13,170 nt of DNA, from positions 1 through 13,170 of the forward strand of contig CAZGYE010000154.1 in NCBI GenBank assembly GCA_964530165.1. Reading direction: 5' to 3'. Shown here piece after piece: positions 6,253 to 11,888 of the stretch (the stretch's first letter is position 1; each line of letters opens with the position of its first letter). Below the pieces are notes generated by a model. That model had not been told where the DNA came from. It did not search any database and saw only the letters and a program-made list of their open reading frames with translations. The stretch is from CAZGYE01 sp964530165 (GTDB lineage: Bacteria; Planctomycetota; Planctomycetia; Planctomycetales; Planctomycetaceae). The translations under genes were made by a program, and so were the position numbers.

Positions 6253-8220
6253 TCATGCCGACGATTCCAGTTCGTGGCGAAACTCGTTGTAGTGCATGTA
6301 CTCCCAGTGGCGATACAAGGGGACCTTTTTCACCAAGTCGCCATGGCTGCCGATCGCCGCGACTTTGCCTTGGTGAATCAGCACAATGCGATCCGCACGG
6401 CGTAGTGTCGAGAGACGCGTCGGCAGGAACAACACGGTTCGGTCGCGAACGACGCGGTTGTACGCGTCATCCAGAAGCGACTTGGCGTCGTCGTCGAGCG
6501 TATTGGCTGGTTCCTCGACAATCAACAGCGCGGGCTTTCTCAGTACCGCCCGAGCCAACGCCAAGCGAAAACTCTCGCCTGTATCCAGTTGTTCTCCATG
6601 CTCGCCGAGTACGGTGTCGTACCCCCAGGGCAGTTTGACGACAAAGTTGTGTGCATGCGTTTGCTTGGCGGCTTCGGTGACGTCGGTCAACGAGTAGCGG
6701 GGATTCCCGCAGCTGATGTTTTCGCGCACAGAGCCGGTGAAGTACGAATCGGTCCCGCCGACGTAAATCACTTCCGCACGGAGAGATTCCAGCGTCACCC
6801 ACGCAATGTCGTTGCCGTCAAACAGGACACGTCCTTTGTGCGGTTCGATGAATCTCGGCAACAGGTAAGCCATCGCCCGCGCTTCCAGAGGGTCCGGCGA
6901 CACAAAGCCGACCACTTCTCCGGCAGAGAGCTTCAAATCGAAGCCGTCGAGCAGCTTTCTCTTGTTGGGTAGGCTGTATGTCACCGATTCGAACTGCAGC
7001 GACTTCGAGAGCGGCTGCAGGAACTTGGCGCCGACGGCCTGTCCGACTTCTGGAATTTGGTTCAGGTAACGAAAAATTCGATCGGCCGATTCCGCGGCGT
7101 CGGCGCGATCGAAGCGCGATTGTCGCAGCGCTTCCAGCGGCTGGTGCATACAGGCGAATGCCGCCACCAGCGAGAGCGCCGCCGCGAACGAAAGATAGCC
7201 TGGTTCGGCTGGGGGCAGCATCACCTTGATCCCCAGCAGGTAGAGTACAATCGAGACACAACACATCACCAGCAGGCGGCTGATCCACCGCGACCAGCGT
7301 TCGCCCTGCTTCAGAGATAAGGCGTTGTCGCGATAGCGCTCCAGATGTTTCTGGAACTGCTCTTGTTCGAAGTGTTCCATTCCAAAGCCCCGCACGAGTC
7401 GTGTCTTGCGGAAGCTTTCGCCCAGCAGCCGCAAGTCGGCATCGGCGCGGGCCGCCGTCGATTGCCGGGCCGACTCGAGCCGTTGTCGCTCCCGCCCGAG
7501 GATATACCAGCAGGCGGCCAAGGGGATGAGACACTCGAAGGCCACCCGCCAATGAATGGTCAGCACGAAGATCACCAGCAAGAGCAGCTCGAACGGAAAT
7601 CGGCCCAACCGATGCACCCACAGCGAGACGCCGCCACGCACCCGTTCGATGTCCCGCGTGAACAGGCCGAGGGCTGTCTCGCTCCCCGAATCGTCCAGAT
7701 CGCTGGGACCCAGACGCAGTGTCTGCCGGTAAAGTGTTTTTCGCAGACGCGTGGCGGCCAGCATCGCGACTCGTGTCGTCAGGGTCCGCGCGCGCGCGAG
7801 CAGCAAACTTCGGACAAAGCTGATGAAAACCGCCGAGAGAACCAGCACCGCTAACGCACTGCTATTCTCACGCAGCCAGACGACCCGGCGGTTGGCGGCG
7901 GAGAGCACCCAGCCCCAATATTTGCCGCGCGACCACCAAACGGCCGGAAGAATGCCGCGGTTCGCGAACCCCACGTTCTCCGCACCATGGCCCGGAAGAT
8001 CCTCGCCGGTCAGTTGTTTGAACTCGCGGATCTGGCCTGCCGGCACCTCCAGGGCGCCGCCGTTGTCGAGCAGATCGGCAATCAGAAACAGATCGTACAG
8101 CAGCAGGCACAGCAGCAGCGAACCGAGGCTCGACCAGAGCAGCACGCCGCGTGCAGCACCCCGAAAGAACTCTCGATGGGGAAAGACCCGTTCAAATGAG
8201 TTTGACTGACTCGTGGCCAC
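6253..8220 (-). CDS. ABC exporter-like protein with a degenerate (pseudo-ATPase) NBD
   Basis: This 655-residue protein has exporter layout: TMs about 24-48, 121-141, 208-245 and 316-360, then a nucleotide-binding domain from about 408. An extra hydrophilic segment (about 52-120) lies between TM1 and TM2. The NBD aligns end to end by eye with normal ones, but its catalytic residues are lost. Walker A is G438-F-V-S-P-D-P-L with Pro444 where Lys belongs. The Q-loop has Gly489 for Gln (Y-V-G-G-T). The signature is L545-D-T-G-E instead of L-S-G-G-Q. Walker B reads L-L-I-V-E-E-P, with Glu569 for Asp and Glu570 kept. The H-loop has Thr601 for His (L-P-T-R-L-S-T-L). Flanking landmarks (S-V-R-E-N-I, L-A-L-A-R-A, D-R-I-V-L) survive in frame, so this is not a frameshift. 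ATP hydrolysis by this chain alone is unlikely. The GTG start lacks a clear ribosome-binding site; coupling to the permease gene 27 nt upstream is plausible. Substrate unknown. Confidence 0.88.
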   Translation of the reverse strand: MATSQSNSFERVFPHREFFRGAARGVLLWSSLGSLLLCLLLYDLFLIADLLDNGGALEVPAGQIREFKQLTGEDLPGHGAENVGFANRGILPAVWWSRGKYWGWVLSAANRRVVWLRENSSALAVLVLSAVFISFVRSLLLARARTLTTRVAMLAATRLRKTLYRQTLRLGPSDLDDSGSETALGLFTRDIERVRGGVSLWVHRLGRFPFELLLLVIFVLTIHWRVAFECLIPLAACWYILGRERQRLESARQSTAARADADLRLLGESFRKTRLVRGFGMEHFEQEQFQKHLERYRDNALSLKQGERWSRWISRLLVMCCVSIVLYLLGIKVMLPPAEPGYLSFAAALSLVAAFACMHQPLEALRQSRFDRADAAESADRIFRYLNQIPEVGQAVGAKFLQPLSKSLQFESVTYSLPNKRKLLDGFDLKLSAGEVVGFVSPDPLEARAMAYLLPRFIEPHKGRVLFDGNDIAWVTLESLRAEVIYVGGTDSYFTGSVRENISCGNPRYSLTDVTEAAKQTHAHNFVVKLPWGYDTVLGEHGEQLDTGESFRLALARAVLRKPALLIVEEPANTLDDDAKSLLDDAYNRVVRDRTVLFLPTRLSTLRRADRIVLIHQGKVAAIGSHGDLVKKVPLYRHWEYMHYNEFRHELESSA

Positions 8221-8247
8221 AAATTTCGCTGTTCGTTAGCACTCGCA

Positions 8248-9216
8248 TCACGCCAGATCCCGGTCCTCGAACAGAATGAAGGCCAGCAAGATCGCCATCG
8301 TACAATAAGCCGCACAATACAACGCCGAATAGCCCAAATACACCGGTGGCACGATGATGTCGGTCGCCACGGCGGCCTGCATGTTGAAGACTTCCAGCGA
8401 CGGCAGGATGGTCGCGATCAGCTGGGCCACGAACTTGACCGGCTCGAAGCCCGCGTGACTTGTCTCGACCAGCACCGGAGTGAGGTGCCCAATGACGAAA
8501 ATCGTGAAGCAGGTCACCATGTTGAAGATCATCGGCGCCCGGGTCGAGATGGCAACGCTCACGGCAGTCAGCACGGCGACCTCCAAAAAGATCAACACGA
8601 GACCCGGAAGGATGCGCACGACGGCCGCCATTCGCTCGGCATGTTCCGGGGCCTGCTTGCTCGCCTCCCGCGCGTCGTAACCGACTTTGTAATAGATCAA
8701 CAACAAGAAGCAGGCAATCAGCGGGATCATCATCAGCAACAGTGCCTGGATGATTCCAAAGTATTTCCCAACGACGAACTGTCGCCGATTGATCGGTTTC
8801 GACAAGAGCGTCATCGCGGTCTTGCCCTCGATCTCGTCTGCAATGCTGGTGCTCGACGTCCAAATTGCCAGCAGCATCCCGCAGATGAGGATGGTTGCCA
8901 ACCCACAGTCCTTGAGCATCTTGATGTCTTCACCCAGCGAGAAGAACGGCAAGAACGTGTTGACCACCAAGATGATGATGGCGATGGCCATCAACAGCAC
9001 GAACACCGGTTGTCGAATCGCTTCTTTGGTAGCCGCACGGGCGATGATGCCGGCCCGCGTCGTGTAAATCAACACGAACATTCCACCCAACAGCAGGACT
9101 CCGATGGCAATCGTCGCCAACCACTCGGCTCCGATCGCCGTAGGCCCAACACCAGTCGCCTGCCTGCCGGCAGGCAGGGCCTGCGCCAAAACAACCGCGC
9201 GAAAAGTTTCCAGCAT
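8248..9216 (-). CDS. ABC-2 type transporter permease
   Basis: This is an inner-membrane permease of 322 residues (from the ATG at 9216) with about six TMs: approximate residues 35-53, 71-91, 105-122, 157-176, 204-224 and 231-252, plus a terminal hydrophobic pair near 297-315. The cytoplasmic segment I-A-D-E-I-E-G-K-T-A-M-T-L-L-S-K-P-I-N-R-R-Q-F and following is the characteristic ABC-2 coupling region (E-x-E-x-x-T...L-S-x-P). Family knowledge: such permeases need a separate ATPase subunit. None is present next to it; the next gene encodes a pseudo-ATPase exporter. Residues 14-19 are L-P-A-G-R-Q, encoded by a palindromic dispersed repeat and lying before TM1. The GTG at 9222 is an alternative start, but the extended ribosome-binding site at 9223-9231 abuts it directly, so the ATG is preferred. 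It is separated from acyP by 133 nt, so it may start its own transcript. Confidence 0.86.
   Translation of the reverse strand: MLETFRAVVLAQALPAGRQATGVGPTAIGAEWLATIAIGVLLLGGMFVLIYTTRAGIIARAATKEAIRQPVFVLLMAIAIIILVVNTFLPFFSLGEDIKMLKDCGLATILICGMLLAIWTSSTSIADEIEGKTAMTLLSKPINRRQFVVGKYFGIIQALLLMMIPLIACFLLLIYYKVGYDAREASKQAPEHAERMAAVVRILPGLVLIFLEVAVLTAVSVAISTRAPMIFNMVTCFTIFVIGHLTPVLVETSHAGFEPVKFVAQLIATILPSLEVFNMQAAVATDIIVPPVYLGYSALYCAAYCTMAILLAFILFEDRDLA
9158..9180 (-). repeat. Palindromic dispersed repeat, copy 2 (encodes A-L-P-A-G-R-Q-A)
   Basis: This is the second copy of the 23-bp repeat at 4889-4911, with one mismatch. Here the core 9159-9178 is a perfect 20-bp palindrome (C-C-T-G-C-C-T-G-C-C and its complement). 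It sits in the extreme 5' part of the ABC-2 permease gene, in the same codon frame as copy 1. Confidence 0.88.
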
Positions 9217-9222
9217 GGTCAC

Positions 9223-9231
9223 ATCACCTCC
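9223..9231 (-). promoter_or_regulatory. Extended ribosome-binding site of the ABC-2 permease gene
   Basis: GGAGGTGAT on the minus strand is a full complement to the 16S 3' end, unusually complete for this window. It ends six nt before ATG 9216 and directly abuts GTG 9222, which favours the ATG start. Confidence 0.7.
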
Positions 9232-9349
9232 CTATCGATGTCATCTTTCCAATGTATCCACAACGGCGAGCGAAGAAAAGCGGTGATTGCGTTTTGACGC
9301 CTGCGGAACATGTTGAGACCGACTGCCGTCGGAAAAAACGGCCAAATCG

Positions 9350-9646
9350 TCAATAACGAATCTCGAATCCCGAAAACTGCTCCTGCAAACTGAAGCCCTC
9401 AGAGAGACATTCGTCGACGTAGCCGTGGAACGCCGCCTCGATTGCTTTCAGAAACGCTTCCGACGGACCCCCTTCGGCGTCGAGAACCAACTCGACTGTT
9501 CCGTCCGCCAGGTTCTTCACGTAACCCCTTACAGAAAAACGTCTTGCAATAGATGCGGCCGTGTAGCGAAATCCGACACCTTGCACCCGTCCTCGGTAGA
9601 TCAGACGGCGTCCCACTCGCCGTCGCTCGCTTGAATCGTCAGACAT
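9350..9646 (-). CDS. acyP: Acylphosphatase
   Basis: This 98-residue small cytoplasmic enzyme of the ferredoxin-like fold hydrolyses acyl phosphates. The family signature G-R-V-Q-G-V-G-F-R-Y is present with the phosphate-binding Arg at 27. The catalytic Asn is at 45 in G-Y-V-K-N-L-A-D-G-T-V-E. The C-terminal F-E-I-R-Y closes the last strand as usual. Length matches the family (about 90-100). The ATG at 9646 was preferred to far-upstream in-frame starts (up to 9907), which would run back through the P-II gene. It is preceded by GGAAGAG at six nt, and the conserved domain begins soon after. It lies 61 nt downstream of the P-II gene, so it may be read from the amt promoter. A nitrogen-related role for it is not established. 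Confidence 0.95.
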   Translation of the reverse strand: MSDDSSERRRVGRRLIYRGRVQGVGFRYTAASIARRFSVRGYVKNLADGTVELVLDAEGGPSEAFLKAIEAAFHGYVDECLSEGFSLQEQFSGFEIRY

Positions 9647-9675
9647 CAGAATCTCTTCCGACAGAATCAGAGTGT

Positions 9676-9707
9676 GCGGGAATTGTAGCGGGATTTCCTG
9701 CGGGATT
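9676..9707. repeat. Three 8-bp motifs at exact 12-bp spacing
   Basis: GCGGGAAT, GCGGGATT and GCGGGATT start at 9676, 9688 and 9700, each separated by four unrelated bases. They fill the short spacer between the P-II gene stop and acyP. The function is unknown: it could be a protein-binding iteration or a simple slippage remnant. Confidence 0.6.
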
Positions 9708-10046
9708 CTACAGCGCGCTTTCGCCGGTCTCCCCCGTACGGATTCGGATGACTTGACCCAGGTCGGTGACGAAGATCTTCCCGTCGCCGATTTTGCCGGT
9801 TCGACCCGACTCAAGAATGGTGTCGATGGCTTTCTGCGCGTGCTCATCAGACACGACGACCTCGACCTTGGCCTTCGGCACGAAGTCGACCGTGTACTCG
9901 GTGCCACGATATTGCTCTTTGTGCCCTTTCTGCCGACCGAAACCGCGCACCTCTGAGACGGTCATGCCTTGGACGCCGACACGGGTCAACGCGTCTTTGA
10001 CCTCTTCCAGCTTGAAGTGACGGATGATGGCTTCGATTTTCTTCAT
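9708..10046 (-). CDS. glnK: Nitrogen regulatory protein P-II (GlnK/GlnB)
   Basis: This 112-residue cytoplasmic trimeric signal protein senses 2-oxoglutarate, ATP/ADP and, through uridylylation, glutamine. It opens M-K-K-I-E-A-I-I-R and contains the T-loop G-H-K-E-Q-Y46-R-G-T-E-Y51, with the uridylylation Tyr51 and Tyr46 intact. The ATP-binding B and C elements are G-R-T-G-K-I-G-D-G-K-I-F (about 81-92) and the C-terminal R-I-R-T-G-E. Length is canonical. An AGGAG site lies seven nt before the ATG. Its position 23 nt after amt, probably on one transcript, supports the GlnK role of binding and blocking the ammonium channel when nitrogen is ample. GlnK and GlnB cannot be told apart from sequence alone, so the symbol rests on the neighbour. 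The order amt then P-II is the reverse of the enterobacterial glnK-amtB. Confidence 0.95.
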   Translation of the reverse strand: MKKIEAIIRHFKLEEVKDALTRVGVQGMTVSEVRGFGRQKGHKEQYRGTEYTVDFVPKAKVEVVVSDEHAQKAIDTILESGRTGKIGDGKIFVTDLGQVIRIRTGETGESAL

Positions 10047-10069
10047 CAGAATACTCCTGACTCACAAGT

Positions 10070-11446
10070 CTAGAGGAAGATGTAACCTTCTTCGCCATGT
10101 TCGCTGAGATCGAGACCTCGTATCTCTTCTTCCTGGGTGACCCGCAGACCAATGGCGGCGTCAACGATCTTGAGGATGATCAACGACCCAACGACGGCAA
10201 TGGCCACGGAAGCCAGCACCGCGATCCCCTGGTTCACGAATTGTCGGACGTTCCCTTCCAGTAGGCCAGACACCTCAGCATCACCGGTTACCGCCTTGGT
10301 CGCAAAGACCCCGGTCAGCAAGGCGCCGAGGGTGCCGCCCACTCCATGCACGCCGAACGCATCAAGCGAGTCGTCGTAGCCGAACCTGTTCTTGAAGGTG
10401 GTACAGGCGTAGAAACAGATCAGCCCGGCGGCCAGGCCCAGAATGATCCCCTGCATGGGATTCACCGCACCGGCAGCGGGTGTGATACAAACCAAGCCGG
10501 CGACGACGCCGGAGCACGCACCCAGGATGCTCGGCTTGCCGCGGGTGATCCACTCGGCCCCAGCCCAACCCAGGACACCGGCCGCAGCGGCCAGGTGCGT
10601 CGCCACAAACGCGTTGGCTGCTGCAGAATTGGCAGCGAGTGCACTTCCCGCATTGAAGCCAAACCAGCCCACCCACAACAGCGCGGCTCCGACGCACGTG
10701 TAAGTCAGGTTGTGAGGCGGCATCGGTTCCTGAGGGAAGCCGAGACGTTTTCCGAGCAGCAGACAGCACACCAATGCAGAGAATCCGGAACTGATATGCA
10801 CGACCGTACCGCCGGCAAAGTCGAGCGCAGCATAATCTCCTTCGCGCAGCCAGCCCCCCGGTCCCCAAACCCAATGTGCAATGGGGCAATACACAAACGT
10901 GCCCCACAGGACCAAGAACAAGCACATTGCGCTGAACTTCATGCGTTCGGCAAACGCTCCGCAGATCAACGCCGGCGTGATAATGAAGAACATCATCTGA
11001 AAGACCATGAAGACCGATTTCGGAATCGTGCCTTCCATAGGAACGTTCGGTTCCCCGAGGGCGGCATCCCAGGTCGGAATCACGCCCTTGAGGAATACGT
11101 GGTCGAGGTTTCCGATGAACCCGCCGTTTCCGCCGAACGCAAGGCTGAATCCCCACAGCGCCCAGACGACCGACATCATCCCCATCAGGAACACGCATTG
11201 CATCATCACGCTCAGAATATTCTTCTTCCGCACCAATCCGCCGTAGAACAATGCCAGCCCAGGTGCCGTCATCATGAGCACCAGTGCTGAAGACGTCAGC
11301 ATCCAAGCGACGTCCGCACCGACCAGTGCCGGTGCCGCTTGGCCTGCTGAGACGCTCTCGCCTGGAGCCTCCTGGGCCACGCAAACACCGGCCGTCAACG
11401 TCAGAACGAACAAGCTACCGAGGATTCGGCACAAGGTTCTCAGCAT
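10070..11446 (-). CDS. amt: Ammonium transporter (Amt/Rh family)
   Basis: This 458-residue inner-membrane channel/transporter conducts ammonium as a trimer. Residues 1-24 form a signal peptide (ending V-C-V-A-Q), as in other Gram-negative Amt proteins, followed by about eleven TMs. The twin pore histidines are H217 (G-G-T-V-V-H-I-S-S-G) and H367 (F-G-V-H-G-V-G-G-T). The conserved Asp needed for recruitment is D209 (A-L-D-F-A-G-G). The Amt signature around D-F-A-G-G-T-V-V-H-I is complete. The C-terminal cytoplasmic tail (about 432-458) includes L-R-V-T-Q-E-E-E-I-R-G-L-D-L-S-E-H-G-E-E-G-Y, the conserved region that contacts partners and couples the subunits. AGGAG sits six nt upstream of the ATG. 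A sigma-54 element lies about 85 nt upstream, indicating nitrogen-limited expression together with the P-II gene downstream. A porin gene diverges from the same intergenic region. Confidence 0.97.
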   Translation of the reverse strand: MLRTLCRILGSLFVLTLTAGVCVAQEAPGESVSAGQAAPALVGADVAWMLTSSALVLMMTAPGLALFYGGLVRKKNILSVMMQCVFLMGMMSVVWALWGFSLAFGGNGGFIGNLDHVFLKGVIPTWDAALGEPNVPMEGTIPKSVFMVFQMMFFIITPALICGAFAERMKFSAMCLFLVLWGTFVYCPIAHWVWGPGGWLREGDYAALDFAGGTVVHISSGFSALVCCLLLGKRLGFPQEPMPPHNLTYTCVGAALLWVGWFGFNAGSALAANSAAANAFVATHLAAAAGVLGWAGAEWITRGKPSILGACSGVVAGLVCITPAAGAVNPMQGIILGLAAGLICFYACTTFKNRFGYDDSLDAFGVHGVGGTLGALLTGVFATKAVTGDAEVSGLLEGNVRQFVNQGIAVLASVAIAVVGSLIILKIVDAAIGLRVTQEEEIRGLDLSEHGEEGYIFL

Positions 11447-11487
11447 GGACTTCTCCTCTCAACTCGAGCGCAAAGTGAAAGGGCAAG

Positions 11488-11510
11488 ACGAAGTCGATCA
11501 GGCACTTCGT
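11488..11510 (-). promoter_or_regulatory. Hairpin in the predicted amt 5' leader
   Basis: A-C-G-A-A-G-T (11488-11494) pairs perfectly with A-C-T-T-C-G-T (11504-11510) around a 9-nt loop. If transcription starts about 12 nt past the sigma-54 -12 element, this 7-bp hairpin lies near the 5' end of the amt mRNA. It is not followed by a U-tract, so it is not an ordinary terminator. Confidence 0.4.
11490..11505. repeat. 16-nt direct repeat, copy at amt
   Basis: G-A-A-G-T-C-G-A-T-C-A-G-x-C-A-C occurs here and at 11760-11775 with a single mismatch (G versus T). The two copies lie at opposite ends of the divergent intergenic region. Confidence 0.7.
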
Positions 11511-11531
11511 ATGCAGAAGAACTAGCCGACC

Positions 11532-11546
11532 GCAATTTTTGTGCCA
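11532..11546 (-). promoter_or_regulatory. Sigma-54 (RpoN) -24/-12 promoter for amt-glnK
   Basis: The minus strand reads TGGCAC, five A residues, then TTGC followed by G. This matches the sigma-54 consensus T-G-G-C-A-C-N5-T-T-G-C at every defined position, with exact spacing between the invariant GG and GC. It lies about 85 nt upstream of the amt start and in the right orientation. Established knowledge: sigma-54 with NtrC drives amt/glnK operons in many bacteria, so the context agrees. Confidence 0.82.
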
Positions 11547-11653
11547 CGTGCAGGATTGGACCATCGGGAACATTTTTCCACTCTGCAAATCTTTGCCGAT
11601 TCTCCGGGCTATTCGGGCCTGGAAGTACAGGCTGGCCAGGCAGCAGTTGCGAC

Positions 11654-11668
11654 GCACCGCCAAGTTGC
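11654..11668. promoter_or_regulatory. Possible NtrC-type enhancer half-site pair
   Basis: GCACC, five bases, GTTGC differs at one position from the NtrC core G-C-A-C-C-N5-G-G-T-G-C. It lies roughly 140 nt upstream of the predicted amt transcription start, a usual enhancer distance. One imperfect site is weak evidence. Confidence 0.28.
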
Positions 11669-11759
11669 TTGATTTGAGGATCACATGTCACCGATGTACC
11701 CAAAGAAAACTCGAAGTCACCCCATGCGCGAAATGAGAAGGAACCGTTTCGCGCTCAAA

Positions 11760-11775
11760 GAAGTCGATCAGTCAC
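11760..11775. repeat. 16-nt direct repeat, copy at the porin side
   Basis: This is the partner of 11490-11505 (15 of 16 identical, same orientation). It lies about 25 nt upstream of the weak sigma-54-like element facing the porin gene. Confidence 0.7.
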
Positions 11776-11798
11776 AGACGAACTCTCACAAATGTGCT

Positions 11799-11813
11799 CG
11801 GTGGGGGAGTTGC
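11799..11813 (+). promoter_or_regulatory. Weak sigma-54-like element facing the porin gene
   Basis: The plus strand has GG at 11800-11801 and TTGC at 11810-11813, with the required GG-N10-GC spacing, but the rest of the -24 box does not match. It would give a leader of about 65 nt. It could be chance, and is proposed because the divergent amt gene has a strong sigma-54 site. Confidence 0.25.
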
Positions 11814-11888
11814 CGAACGGGAAGGGGGCCTGGTCGTCAGGTCACAGACAACTGAAACAGAAATGCACAGATGTGGGAGATTCGAAGA

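Larger units (their letters stand above)
11447..11888. other. Divergent regulatory intergenic region between amt and the porin gene
   Basis: No convincing coding frame was found in these 442 nt. It holds the amt ribosome-binding site, a 5'UTR hairpin, a strong sigma-54 element for amt, a possible NtrC-type site, a weak plus-strand sigma-54-like element for the porin gene, and a 16-nt motif present twice. Confidence 0.7.

Noticed and set aside
9319..9340. Hairpin C-C-G-A-C/G-T-C-G-G followed by six A residues as a terminator
   Set aside because: On the plus strand it is followed by A, not T. On the minus strand the T-run precedes the stem. Neither orientation forms an intrinsic terminator.
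9350..9907. Longer acylphosphatase from an upstream in-frame start
   Set aside because: The extra 87 codons would overlap the conserved P-II gene in another frame. The ATG at 9646 has a good ribosome-binding site and family-typical length.
10346..11290. Plus-strand open frame of 314 codons opposite amt
   Set aside because: It is hydrophilic, His/Gln/Arg-rich shadow translation of a clear ammonium-transporter gene.
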